The notes: generated from the letters alone by a model not told the origin. DNA of 64,000 nt from Chalara sp. BL73 (GCA_918026815.1 CAKJVC010000148.1:1-64000), one strand, 5' to 3'. Numbered from the stretch's first letter, positions 46,470 to 57,903 are shown. Made by a program: numbers and translations.

Positions 46470-48466
46470 ATGAAATCCCTCCTCTCTCTCCTCTTCCTCG
46501 CGGTGACCGTAGTAGGCGGAAACCTGCAGCCATTTGGCAAAAGAAACATTCCCCTGCCTCCTCCCGAAGAAGGGGACTTCTCCCCAGCGCATGCTCGCGC
46601 TGCAATCACAAACTTGACTGGAACCGCGTTCTTCGACCAGCTGCTGGATCACAATGATCCAAGCAAAGGCACGTTCAAGCAGCAGTACTGGTGGAATGCA
46701 ACGACGTGGGCGGGATCGGGATCTCCGGTCGTATTCTTCACCCCTGGGGAGATTGCGGCTGCCCCATATACGGGATATCTGACGAATAGGACCATCACCG
46801 GTGTTTTCGCGCAGGAGCTGAAAGGCGCAGTTGTGATGCTTGAACGTAAGTGACCCCCCCTCCCCCCAACTAAATTCTAGAGAACAATTATAGCTGAGGC
46901 CATGTAGACCGGTACTATGGAAGCTCCAGCCCGTATGAGAACCTCACGGTGGAGAATTTGCAGCTTTTGACAGTTGACCAAGCCCTCAAAGATAATCTCT
47001 ATTTCGCCAAGAATGTCAAGTTTGCGTTTGATACTAACCACAGCAGCAATGCCCAAAATGCTCCCTGGGTCTTTTCTGGAGGCTCGTACTCTGGCGTGTT
47101 GGCTGCCTTTACGGAATCGATCTACCCGGGAACATTTTGGGCGTACCATGCTTCCAGCGCGCCTGTGGAGGCAATTCATGATTTTGTAAGCCCCGTGTGT
47201 TTGTTTTCCATCTTTTTTCTGACGGCGAAATAGTGGCAATACTTTGTCCCAGTTCAAGCAGGAATGCCCAAGAACTGCAGCAAAGATGTGACTTTGGTTA
47301 TTGATCATGTGGATTCGGTGCTTAAGAAGGGAACTCCAGCGGAGAAACTAGCTCTCAAGGGGCTGTTTGGTCTAACGGCTGTGGAGCATGATGGAGATTT
47401 TGGGAAGTATGTCTACATTGTTAATTTAAATTTCCTGCGCAATCGCTGACAAAAATGTGGAAAGTGCTCTTCAAAGTGGTCCTTGGGGATGGCAAAGTAC
47501 TGGCCCGACCTCGGGATATTCTGCTTTTTACCAATTTTGTGACTCTGTTGAGGTGAGACGTATTGACCGCATGCGTAGAAGAAGAAACTAAGAGTCTTGT
47601 GTAGAACGTGACAGCTGGCGCTGCAGTGATCCCCAATGAGAACGGCGTTGGGCTCGCGACTGCTCTTGAAGGATATGCCAACTGGATTAGACCAGCAGAC
47701 AATGGCAAAGATGGCAAGTTAAAAAAATTTCCCCTGCAAGTTGTGGCTAACTATTGCGTTAGTATGCACCTATTATGGTTACGAAGAGTATGACTTCGGG
47801 TGCTATAACAGCTACGATCCAAAAAACGTGTTTTATACCGACATAAGCGTCGATAACGTTGCAAACAGACAATGGATGTGGATCCTTTGCAATGAGCCCT
47901 TTGGGTTCTGGCAAGAGTATGTACATGCCGAGTATTCCATGATGACACGCTGATATCGCTCAGCGGCGCGCCTCGATCTCGCGATACCATTGTATCACGT
48001 TTCGTAAGCGATGAGTTCTGGCAACGACAATGTGACCTGTACTTTCCCACCGAGAAGGGGATCTACACCTACCGCAGCAAGCTCGACCCAAATGAGAACG
48101 TCCATAAAGTCAATAAGTGGAGCAAAGGCTGGAGATTGGAGGACACGACGCGTCTTATTTGGACGAATGGTGAATACGATCCATGGGTGACCGCCAGCAT
48201 ATCTTCTGAGTTCCGTCCTGGTGGGCCACTCGCTTCGACGCCACAGCATCCTGTAAATGTTATTCCGAAGGGCATTCATTGCAACGATCTGATTATCAGA
48301 AATGCTGTTGCCGACCCTGGGACGCAGAAGGCAGTTGATATCGAGGTCAAGCAGATTGTCGATTGTAAGTTTAAAAAGCCTTTGATGTTGTTCTTATTTG
48401 TCTGCCTTCATTAATGAAACATCTTATTGACATGCTTTAGGGGTGGCGGAGTACTACCAAAAGTGA
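46470..48466 (+). CDS. Serine carboxypeptidase/prolyl peptidase, family S28, secreted
   Basis: An extracellular acid serine peptidase; relatives release Pro-containing peptides. Exons: 46470-46845, 46908-47185, 47234-47406, 47465-47552, 47605-47713, 47763-47916, 47964-48364, 48441-48466; 534 aa, normal length. Signal peptide MKSLLSLLFLAVTVVGG. S28 features: QLLDHNDPSKGTFKQQYWW, VVFFTPGE, HRYYGSSSPY, nucleophile elbow GGSYSG, RQWMWILCNEPFGFWQ, Asp in TNGEYDPW, His in PKGIHCNDL. The triad is complete. Intron 5 (47714-47762) has a GC donor, GATG|GCAAGT; only this restores the frame (YYGYEEYDFGCYNSYDP downstream). The last coding exon is 26 nt. Several N-glycosylation sequons (NLT, NAT, NRT) fit secretion. 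Confidence 0.92.
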
Positions 48467-50529
48467 TGGATTGGCTTTGAATCCCACATAATGTATTGAT
48501 GATAAACACTTTAATGGAAAACCTGCCAAGCCCGAATGTCAAAATCGATATCAAACCTGAATGTGAGAAAAAGCTTACGAGCTACACGATATCTGCATGT
48601 GCTCCTAAGAGAAGTGTATTAAATTATAAGACTCAAGATTTAGGTTCTTGCCCTTTTATTTAGGCGATGGGTAATTTCCGAGGAGGTTCGGCTCGGCCCG
48701 TTGCCGAGCCGTCGTCCCGAGCCTTGCCAAGCGAGCCAAAGTCCAACTGGGTTGATATAACTTTAAATAAGCAAAAATAGTTTGCTTTTCAGTCAAACAT
48801 GGACAGGTTTCATTTCAATCTGTGTTTGGTTGACTTGCAAGACGGCTGGATTCGCGCCTCCCATTGTAGGGATGGAGTGTGTTGGCTTCAAGAAGCTAGA
48901 ACCCAGCTTGACGAACGGTCGATGAGCAAGTTCGCTCCCGTCAGATATTCGGTGCACTGATCCTGGTCGCGCATCATTCGCCAGTTCATTCCGAATGATG
49001 TTCGACCAGTCTAAGTGGTATTCTGGCCGGGCACCGTTGCAGAGTGGTTTGGAACTCAGGACTCCACACATATCAAAATATAAGAAGCTAAGTTCCCCAA
49101 TCCCTAAATTTCAAAGAGGCAGCTCTACTCACAACAATTAGTAACCCCCCCCCCCCCCCCCCCCCCCAAAACAAGAATTTTTTCTTGCTGATGTGTAGAA
49201 ATCTGACAGGTAAGACCATGCTATGAAAGGTGTTTGTTGCACAAGACAATTTGATCGCTGCAATGCCAGCGAAAGGGTCATATCTACTGGACAATCTTAT
49301 CCAACAATCGATTATTGACGCCTGCTGACTTCTTTCTTGGTATATTTGATCGTCAATGAGTTGCTAGATTAGTTAAAGAAGTCTTCAAGTCCTGTAATAT
49401 CTCTGTAGTTCAACCTTACTTCCTAAATTAGTAAGTCTGACCTCGCCACAGATAGCGGCATCATTAAATACTTTAAATCAGGCAAATAAAAGAGCTTCAG
49501 ATTCAAATTTGCTGGGGAAAGACACTGCCCACCGTGCATGAGATGGCGCCTCCTCGAAATCTAAAATCCTTCCTTACAAAGGCAGCTAAATAGCGAAAGT
49601 AGTTTGATCGCTCTCGAAAAGACATTAGATATCAGCTCCCCACCCCAAACTGCCATAGGGCCAAGTCATGCACCGAGCGTTGGAGTTCCGTTAACACAGG
49701 ACAATGTTCGATGGTAATGAAATAACTTGTCAGAAGAACCCATAGGCTTCCCAGAGCTATAAGAGATGAAACTGTTGATCTTCTAGATGCATTCTCCACG
49801 CTCCACGCTAGACTGTGCACCCCATGGCACTAACCCCCCACACACAACCAAAGAAATTTTTTTTTAAGAAAATTTCTCAACGCGTTGGAGAAAAGGATTT
49901 GGCCAGAGACAACGTTCTTGTGAAAGTGTAATTTACTTCGCCTTGCAAGATCTAGTGCTTGTGCTAGCCGCAGCTCATGGGCTTTAATTGTGACTTTTAT
50001 TACAGGATTTATAGTAGTTCATGCCATCTATCCATTACCAAAAAAAACTCTTAACGGTCCCCGACGTAATGCAACAACACCAATAGCTTACACAATGTGT
50101 TTGAATGGGTATATCCTATCATCTGCATTGATGTTCGTATGCAATACTAGACACTAGAGTAGGTTTAAATCCTCAATAATTCAACTTATCTCCTAGGGGA
50201 AATAGTCCAACAATTGAAAATTAAGAAAACCGGAGGCTTTGTTAAGTGCTCCGAGTAGGCTTCGATTTGTTGTATATTTGTCACGGTAATATTGTCTGTG
50301 CATGCTTATTCACAACATTAAGCTCTATTCCGCATAGTGGGATGGGACTAGCTCTTAAAATATGGGGTCCAATCCTGCCAAGCGATAGAACTATCCTCAC
50401 GCTCGCAAAGTTGTACAACTCGAGTATGTTACGTTCCTAATAATTAAACCTGTAGATGACCATAGACTTCAGCCGTTTCGCAAGGGGCCCAACGCGGGGT
50501 CGTCGCGGTCTAGCACTAGCTCGTCAATC
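48467..50529. other. Gene-poor region (2.1 kb) with a poly-C run
   Basis: No supported gene. It includes an uninterrupted run of about 23 C at 49145-49167 and becomes A+T-rich toward the methyltransferase relic. The 50456-50530 stretch is G+C-richer and could be the leftover first part of that relic. Confidence 0.5.
49145..49167. repeat. Poly-C homopolymer (about 23 nt)
   Basis: About 23 consecutive C on the + strand; length is uncertain because such tracts are hard to sequence. It is followed by a short CAAGAA/TTCTTG palindrome. Confidence 0.85.
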
Positions 50530-51468
50530 GTGGGGCCTGGCTCCATTATGGCTGATGACGCTAGAAGATATCACGGATACAAAGAGGGGAAGTATTTCCT
50601 ACCAAATGACGGCGAAGAGCAGGACCGTCTGGATTTCCAGCATGCCCAGATTACGGTGCTTCTCGACGAAAAGTTAGCTTGCGCCCCTATTAAAGATCCT
50701 GAATGGGTCATCGGTGTTGGAGTTGGCACGGGAATATCGGCGTTAGAACTTGCAAGACAATACCCAAAATCGAGGGTCGTGGGATCGGACATAAGCAATA
50801 TTGAGCCAGACCCCGAGACACTCGTTCCTAATTGCGAATTTGTCAAAGAAAATGTCGAAGGAGAATGGATCTACGATCAAAAATTCGATCACATCCACCT
50901 CTTGTTAATGGTAAGCTGTTTCAACGACCATACACACATTATTCGCAACGCTTTTTATAACCTCAAGCGTAGACGATAGATTGAGTATCAGGATTTCCCC
51001 GACCCTCATTGTATGGACGGGCCCGAAAAACTTGAAAAGATGGCATGAAGTGTTCAATAAGACAATGGCAGCCATGGGAAGGGACATGCTTGTCCCGATT
51101 CACTACAAGCGGTGGATGATCGAAGCAGGGTTTGTGGATGTTGTGGGAAAGCCCCTTCCGTGGCCATTAGTCCTTGGCCAGAAAATCCAAAACTGAGGGA
51201 AGTTGGAAGGTGGAATTCATTAACATGCCGTACCGGAAATCTAGCCGCAACTCGAAGAATGATGGAAGCGTCGGGGTTACCTCCGATTGAGGTTGACCGG
51301 CTCGTTTCTAATTTTAGGGTTGAGATCCTAGATACGACAAATCACTATCTAGTTCCATTTTATGTCGTATACGGACGAAAACCCTTCGAGAATCAGGCAG
51401 CTGAAATGCTACTAAAGACCCAGCAGAATGCAGAGGCGAAGCATGAAAACCCTCAAGTACTAAGCTAG
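50530..51468 (+). pseudogene. SAM-dependent methyltransferase (LaeA/TAM-like) pseudogene
   Basis: A class-I methyltransferase by homology, of the large fungal TAM/LaeA-like group. Preserved parts: ADDARRYHGYKEGKYFLPND, the Q-rich helix FQHAQITVLLDEKL, the SAM-binding loop VIGVGVGTGISALELARQYP, VVGSDIS, and FDHIHLLLM. In the conserved LKPGGWIEYQD region the sequence reads LK-RRR-stop-IEYQD, so the Trp codon TGG has become TAG. Beyond it the frame shifts twice: near 51030 (into RWHEVFNKTMAAMGRDMLVP) and near 51160 (back to PWPENPKLREVGRWN). The C-terminal part ending at 51468 keeps family character (LVPFYVVYGRKP). It cannot be a functional enzyme as it stands. An intact N-terminal start is also not evident. 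Confidence 0.88.
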
Positions 51469-53752
51469 TGGTGGTGGCACATAATTTGACTCGTAGTAAT
51501 ATTTGACCGCCATTTTGAGTTCTTATGCGCAGGGTATTTGGGCAGTATCACCCACGATATAATAGTAGAAAAAATGCCAAAAATGTTAGAAAGATTGAGC
51601 CTGAAAGAACTGATGTTCGCACATTCATCTGATCATCAAGGATGCCCATATAGCATAGTATCTCATCTTTCAATCTTATTGTAAACATGTTTGATAGTGC
51701 TGATTACCAAAACTATATGAGCCGTAATGCTAATTTTAATAGTGAATATTTGTTTTCCGAAATCGTTAATGTGACCTTCTATCATCCGCTGAATTCTTCC
51801 AATAATCATGTAGACTAGAAGTATTGCCATTTAACTGGAATTTCTGCAACCAATAGTTCTTTATCTACCAATTCTCTTTTCTCTGTGCTATTCCTCAAAG
51901 CAGTCATAGAACCCAACATGTTTAGGATGCACTGACAAGCATACCATATTGCCGACCAAGGACTTTCGGCCTAAGGATAATACTCTATGTATAACGCTGA
52001 GTAAATGGGCGATGTGCAAGAGTTCTTTGTGCAATTTGCAAAGGAGACTCGACATACCTTCATGTGCAAATGACTACAGCCATTTTTGGAATTCCGTATT
52101 CCCAATGTTATCTAGATAGTGGGTAGCCGCGTGTTCTTGTTTGCCTTCTCTTGATAGAAGGCCGAGGAACAATATCCTACTCAACAGCCAAATTCTTCGA
52201 ACATCATATTTTCCATTAAAGCCTTAAGGTCTTTATAGAACGTATCAGACAAATCTTGGTCAGCAGCTTAGGATAGGCAAGTTTTTATAAGGTTAGACAG
52301 GGCTTGTGTGACGTATATTTTAGGATTTGAAGCAGATTCATGTTCGCAAGCAAGCTGAATTGATCGAAATTCGAAATGAATAATTTGAGCCCTTCGGAGA
52401 TGTTCTGGTGCAGAGTGCTTCGTTGTCTAGTTAATAATATTGCATTTTCTCAAGTCTGGACATGTAATTGGTGGAAGCTATGTAGGTTACTTTTTTGCTT
52501 GGCGACACCTGAGATTCTGATTGGCCAAATAAAACTTAACTCTCCTTACTTAAGCGAATCCCCAAATGATATAACGTACCTGACCACTTAGCTGGCCACA
52601 TCATCAACCTGGCCGCTCAAAAACACCCCAAAAATCACGATTTTGGCATGTTTATATCTCAACTACTACTTTAGCTAACCTTATAAAACTTTATACATAT
52701 CGATTTACCTGTAATTCTTATATATAAGTGAAGTTTGAGACTATTACAATTAATAGTTATTTTAGGGTGAAATGCTATATCTGAATCCATATAATACTAA
52801 GCATTTTGAAACTTAAAATACTGCTTATTTAGATACTCAGAAAACTAATCTTTAAGTTTTGATCTATTAAGATAAATGATAGTTGAGATACAAACATGCC
52901 AAAATCATGATTTTTGGTCAGCTAAGTGACCAGGTATCTTATATCGAGCATCTTCAGCCTCGACTCGCGATGAGACTGGACGGAGGTGATGTAGCTTCCT
53001 GCTTATGGCCATTACTCTAAGCGCTATAGAGAGCATATGGAGCACTACCCGCTAGAAGTATTATTATCATTTTCTGTAGCCTGGGTGGAGAACTTTCGTT
53101 GCAATCTTCTGATTCGTGAAATTGACCAAAACTGGCACTTGAAAAATAAATTTCATTAGTATAGACTATCAACCTCAGCAATGGCGTGTTTCATCACTTA
53201 GCAAGTATAAAATTAAGATATATTAAACATCCATCTTTTTCCGAGCCAACGGGACAAATTGCCCGTGACACATTGATAATCGCTTTATTACGGCAATATT
53301 GCCACCGATATTCTGCTCAGGCAAACGACCCAGTGAATATATGCGTGTTTTTAATGAATCGGTTGTTTGTGAGGCTTTCGAAGATATCTTATCGTTGGTT
53401 TTATCGAAGCAGCACGATACACAAATTGAGATGCTTTTTTTCTCACGTTCTCCAGTCTCCTCTCTCCCCATCCACACACACACACATAATCTACCAGGCG
53501 CAAATATTCCACAGAGAAAGAAGATAGCCAGTTGAGTAGTCATCGGTACTAAAACTGTAGTAATCCAAACAGAAACCAGTAAGGAAAATCCTAAGAACTA
53601 TTCTTATGCTATGCTGACCATGCAAAGCCTTGTCATATTCGATCTCTTGCCGTTGAGGACTTGTCAAGATTGATTGTTTTCAGATAAATTGAGCAACAGC
53701 CAACCACTATGGTATGAGCTGACCTTAGTAGTAGCTATTTCTTCTCTCAACA
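51469..53752. other. A+T-rich, gene-poor region with a MITE-like element
   Basis: 2.3 kb without a supported gene, clearly richer in A+T than the coding parts. Contains the 356-bp inverted-repeat element at 52579-52934 and a short CA repeat near 53477. The promoter of the PHD-finger gene lies at its right end. Confidence 0.55.
52579..52934. mobile_element. MITE-like element with terminal inverted repeats and TA duplication
   Basis: 356 bp, very A+T-rich, non-coding. The ends are inverted repeats: the outer 20 bp (CCTGACCACTTAGCTGGCCA at left) match 17/20. An inner 36-bp block (52630-52665 against 52880-52915) matches 34/36; the left arm has about 31 extra bases between the two blocks. The dinucleotide TA flanks both ends (52577-52578 and 52935-52936), as expected for Tc1/mariner-related elements. 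This is most likely a non-autonomous DNA transposon; its family is not recognised and no transposase is nearby. Confidence 0.75.
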
Positions 53753-55813
53753 ATGTCTCCCAATTCAGGAGTACCCAGCATGGAAAGTCTCGTCACACCA
53801 ACGGAGAATCACCAGCCAGTAACCCCATGGCAAGAGTATGAGCACCGCGCTTGCCTGGCTGTGATTGCTGAGGTTAGAAGAGAGGAGGACTGTCAAACTG
53901 ACACTCAGAAGGCTCAACTGCAAAATCAGGGTCTTTGGGATAGAGTCAGTCATGGCTTGCAGAGCCGTGGAGTTTTTCGAAACCCCTCTGCGTGCCGGGA
54001 TTATTGGACTAAAATAGGACGAAGTAAAAGCGGAATTGATGAGCGACTCAATCATGTGCAAAGCACAAAGGCTAGCAGCTCCAAGACCAAGCGTTCTGCC
54101 CGAAGAAAGGCAGTCAAGGAGGACGACCCTACAGTCGCCACGGCCAGTTCCAGTCCGGAGACTCTATTAAGCGCGGGTGGCACTTCAAGAGAAACTAGCG
54201 AGGCAGGCGTAACTTATAGATGGCAGAGCACCGCTGAACAAGAGGAGAAGAGTGATGGGTCTGTTGGGGGGATAATCATCCATGATGGCGTTGGCAAAGG
54301 TGTCGGGAACTGCCTAGTTGGAATCAATTCATCTCCTAGTGGCGTAGATGCAAGCCAAAACATAGCGGTTGAACTTGAGGACATTGCCGCATCAAGATTG
54401 CCCACAGCCGAGTCTGCTGACCTAAGGGCGCCAAAGCGGAAACTTACTAGAGTTCAGTACTATCCTAAGAAAAAGTCTGCTCCTCCAGGCACCCGACGAA
54501 AGGCAGTCAGATTTGAAGAGGATGAAGCCGCTAGTAAAGATGAGCAAGCTGATGCCAATGTAATTGTCACGCAGACACACGATTTGCGAAGATCGACGAG
54601 AGGAGTGCTCGAGTCTCAAAACAGGGGTTGCATTGTGGAGGAAATCTCACTTCGGCAATCGACAAGACTCAGAGTGCTTCCCCAGGTCAAATACTTCGAG
54701 TCTGACCCCGAAGAGGAAGTGATCGATGAGACAGAGGATGGCTGTACTCAAAATGTTAAGCGACTGACGACCGTGGGAAAGAAAGAGGATCCTTTCGAGG
54801 AGCGTAAATACAAGTACCCAAAATTTTGGTTTCACCGTCGGGATGGTCATGGTGATAGAGAGCTGAGAATTCTACAAGATGCCGAGTATGGTCAAAGGCA
54901 CCCCAACAAAAAGGGTGCCCATTGGTGGACTCTGGCTTTTGCGAAGGATCCAGCGAAGGCCTGTAAGGTATTCAATGATCAACTTCAGCTTTCTCCAGAG
55001 CAAAAGGATTGGAGTTACAACTGGGATGAGATCGCCAACAGTTGGGACCAGACTGGATTCAAGGAGAGAGTCACATTGCATTTTGACGTCAACCATCTGG
55101 GAGAACCACTTCGCGCTTGGGTAGATCTCTGGCAGGAGGATGAGAAAGAGCCCACAAGAGTCAAACTTGGCTTGGTAAACAAGTACTTTGTTTATTCCTT
55201 GAGACATGGTGTACATTCTTTGCCCCCACCACTTCCTTCAAAATGGCCAGTTATCCAAACAGGAAAGAAGAGCGGGGGGCCCATACTCAAGCTGACTGGA
55301 ATCGATGGCAATACTCTTGATAATCTATATCGTTGGAAAAAGATTGACAACATAATCGTCACAATCCCGCAAGGTGAGGAGTGTCCCGAAGAGGTCGCCA
55401 GTCGCTGGTTCAACGTTGAGTATCTTGCCGAGCTCGATAACAAGCGACGCCGACGCAAAGTTTTCTGCCGTTGCGTGGCGACTGTTAGACCGGATTCGCC
55501 TTGGGAGAGAATGGTGAAATGCAAGCGTTGTGGCACTCGGCAGCATTTGGAGTGTTACGGCTACGATCCTGATGAGCCCCCACCCAAGCGGTACCGTTGC
55601 GAGTGGTGCAAGAAGGATGCAGAAATTGAAGTTACAGTCGACAAAATCATCTCTAAGTTGAGAAGCTGCAGCAGTGAACAGCTCCAGGCGATCAAGAGGG
55701 GCAAGGAGGTTGGTTTTAATCCCTCGCCAGGGGTGATCCTCAACTCTGTTGTTGATCTTCCACCAATATCGATCCACCGGCAAAAGAGTGGCTGCCACTT
55801 ATCACTGCTTTGA
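53753..55813 (+). CDS. PHD-finger protein with N-terminal SANT/Myb-like region
   Basis: An intronless 686-aa gene starting at ATG 53753. Residues ~20-95 resemble a Myb/SANT-like trihelix (EYEHRACLAVIAEVRREEDC, LWDRVSHGLQSRGVFRNPSA, CRDYWTKIGRSK). A long basic/acidic linker follows, rich in Ser and Arg with nuclear-localisation-like patches (KTKRSARRKAVKEDD; KRKLTRVQYYPKKKS). Residues ~571-622 form a C4HC3 PHD finger: FCRCVA, VKCKRCGTRQHLECYGY, and YRCEWCKKD. The pairing of a DNA-binding-like helix bundle with a histone-reading module points to a nuclear chromatin or transcription factor. The family name is not known to me; the SANT call is weaker than the PHD call. Confidence 0.8.
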   Translation: MSPNSGVPSMESLVTPTENHQPVTPWQEYEHRACLAVIAEVRREEDCQTDTQKAQLQNQGLWDRVSHGLQSRGVFRNPSACRDYWTKIGRSKSGIDERLNHVQSTKASSSKTKRSARRKAVKEDDPTVATASSSPETLLSAGGTSRETSEAGVTYRWQSTAEQEEKSDGSVGGIIIHDGVGKGVGNCLVGINSSPSGVDASQNIAVELEDIAASRLPTAESADLRAPKRKLTRVQYYPKKKSAPPGTRRKAVRFEEDEAASKDEQADANVIVTQTHDLRRSTRGVLESQNRGCIVEEISLRQSTRLRVLPQVKYFESDPEEEVIDETEDGCTQNVKRLTTVGKKEDPFEERKYKYPKFWFHRRDGHGDRELRILQDAEYGQRHPNKKGAHWWTLAFAKDPAKACKVFNDQLQLSPEQKDWSYNWDEIANSWDQTGFKERVTLHFDVNHLGEPLRAWVDLWQEDEKEPTRVKLGLVNKYFVYSLRHGVHSLPPPLPSKWPVIQTGKKSGGPILKLTGIDGNTLDNLYRWKKIDNIIVTIPQGEECPEEVASRWFNVEYLAELDNKRRRRKVFCRCVATVRPDSPWERMVKCKRCGTRQHLECYGYDPDEPPPKRYRCEWCKKDAEIEVTVDKIISKLRSCSSEQLQAIKRGKEVGFNPSPGVILNSVVDLPPISIHRQKSGCHLSLL

Positions 55814-56518
55814 GGAGGAGATATTTGTACTAGTGACCTTCGAACACAACTACACCTTTGGTGGCCACAACTGCCGGCTCATGTTGTCAATGTTTCTATC
55901 AATGTAACACCTTTGTAATTAGTAAATTGGACCTGAAAGACCTCTCAGTTAAGCTATCTGTCATTAATAGACACAGAGTCTTGAAGTTTCACTGCACTTG
56001 ACTAGTAACGCTTTTACGTATCTATAATAGAGTGATAAGCATAGTGACAGAATTATCAGTGTTAAAGGTGCCGCCGAATTTGTCTAGTGGCCTGTTGGGA
56101 AGCCTTGTACGGCCTCGTTTGATTTATAAATCCATACGCCTACGATCTGTCCTGGTGCGCCAACAGAGACATTTAGCGCTATTTCCAGGCCGACCGCACC
56201 TGTTCAATGGACGTTGCTAGTTAGCCACCCAACTAAGGGCAACGCAGGAGAAAGTCCCACAAGCCGCAGCAATAAGGCATTCAAGTCGAACCTGGAGGAG
56301 CCAACGCTCGTTCATCTTGAATAGACCGTGTTGAAACGTGATGAGTGGCGTAGCGAAACACTGAGCAGGAAGGAAAATGTACTAGAGGGGGTTTGGAAAT
56401 TATTGATGTTGTATGAGGTTGGTGAAAGTAGTGCTGATGACGGCGTATCCGATGGCACGAAGTGTTGCTGTGCCTGCCACAGCTCCACGAGCATTATAGT
56501 GGTCCGTGATGTATGAAA
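55814..56518. other. Intergenic
   Basis: 0.7 kb between the PHD-finger gene and the MFS relic; no supported coding sequence. Confidence 0.5.
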
Positions 56519-57259
56519 TCACAAGTGTACAGATATCTGGAGACACTGGTGAGCTTTTGATTTTATCCTCACACCGAGTAGAGACTTATAAGCAGCGGCG
56601 TAAGGTAGAACTATCATTAGCTGAGTGTCGAGATTCTTGAACTTGAGGCAAGCTCGGATGCATGGAGAAAACAATGAAAGGGAAGGGAATGGAGGTGCGG
56701 CCATAAAGAAGATCTGTATTTGGTGAGATAGAATATTTTCTCGCATTAGGGTCACCATGCTCACCAGATAATGAAGATACAACCTCTAATCGGTCAAAGT
56801 CTCTTGAGCGGTTGCCCATGTCATTCCTTCCCTTGTGGCATGTGATCCTTCAATGTGCAACTGTTACGCAACAAGCGCCTTCTCATCGTTTGAAAGCCAC
56901 TTCGCAGTCTCTGGGTAATTGGTCATGAAGAGGTAACCGAGAATACCTGAAACGATGCTTGGAATCCATTCATGAATGGCCACCTCCATTCCCAGAGCCT
57001 GTTAACTTTATCCATATTTCCGATGCCGTAAGCCAGGGCTCCACTGAATGCACCAGCAAGTGTAGCAGATGCGAAGAAAAAGGCGACTCGAATGGACCGT
57101 TCGGAGCTTGGATACCAAAACGTTAGATAGTATACTAGACCCGGGAAAAGACAGGCTTAGAGCGTATAATTCAAAAATTAACAAATGAAGTAAACATCCA
57201 AGTGTCAATCTTGTGGTCATTTCGGAACCACTTAGCTTTGAGCCAGGATATTGTGGCAA
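56519..57259 (-). pseudogene. MFS transporter relic (allantoate-permease/DAL5 group)
   Basis: A remnant of a 12-TM anion:cation symporter. Recognisable pieces in order on the minus strand: KWFRNDHKIDTWM (57245-57205), then FPGLVYYLTFWYPSSERSIR and VAFFFASATLAGAFSGALAY (about 57145-57020), GIPSIVSGILGYLFM, NYPETAKWLSNDEKA, EGSHATREGMTWA, and LYLHYLV (to about 56770), then SLSLFSP and VLPYAAAY-like fragments to 56600. Roughly 100 residues are missing between the first two pieces. Stops interrupt conserved sites: TAA after NDEKALVA and TAG where the Trp of LTDWRLYLHY should be. The C-terminal half is absent. Clearly dead. Confidence 0.85.
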
Positions 57260-57903
57260 GGCATGTCTAGCGTGTGAAATACTGGCAATGGTGGCTGCCT
57301 ACTGACTTCGCATCCCCACTGAGGTCCTTATAGGTGATGAGCAAAGTGAGCTTGAAATGTCTGGATAGAAACCTAGTTGGAGACTCTTCGTAGATAAATT
57401 CTAGAGGGCATCATTCTTCGCCACTCTTGACCACAGTTTAATAAGCTTGTGACTTAGAAGTCTGTTAGGATACCTTATTAAACGTTGAATCGCCACTTAT
57501 TAAAGTAGTACGAGCGGCCCAGATACCTTGCTTAGTTAAATTCGTTTAATATCGCCTTTCTGCTTACTAAGTGTGAATTTACTTTGCATGTGAAGTTCCG
57601 CAAAGACAAAAGTATAGATTTGCAAATATGAACCTAAAGTCATTATAAAACTACACTAAACTTCTGTTGGTCTTCCTTTGGTGAAGGGTTGTGCAGAGGC
57701 GGCCTAAGCTCCAAAATAGTCGGCGAGCCGTGGCCACATGTATCGCCATTGCTATTAAAATACATCTAATTGGTGGGCATCAATGCCTCTCTTCCAAGCT
57801 CTTTGCAAAAGATGAGATACAAGGCGTAAGTTAGAGCAGAGTTCATTCCGTTGGGCTTGGGTGTATATCAAATGATGGCTTCAGGACGAATGACATTACA
57901 TGT
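57260..57903. other. Intergenic between two pseudogenes
   Basis: A 640-bp A+T-rich stretch separating the MFS relic from the PRISE-type reductase relic. No coding sequence is recognised. Confidence 0.5.

Noticed and set aside
44069..48466. Tyrosinase and S28 peptidase as an operon-like secreted pair
   Set aside because: They are separate genes with a 0.9-kb spacer, each with its own introns and signal peptide; no evidence links them.
55325..55798. 157-codon minus-strand frame
   Set aside because: Antisense to the PHD-finger region, which has an unmistakable C4HC3 pattern on the other strand.
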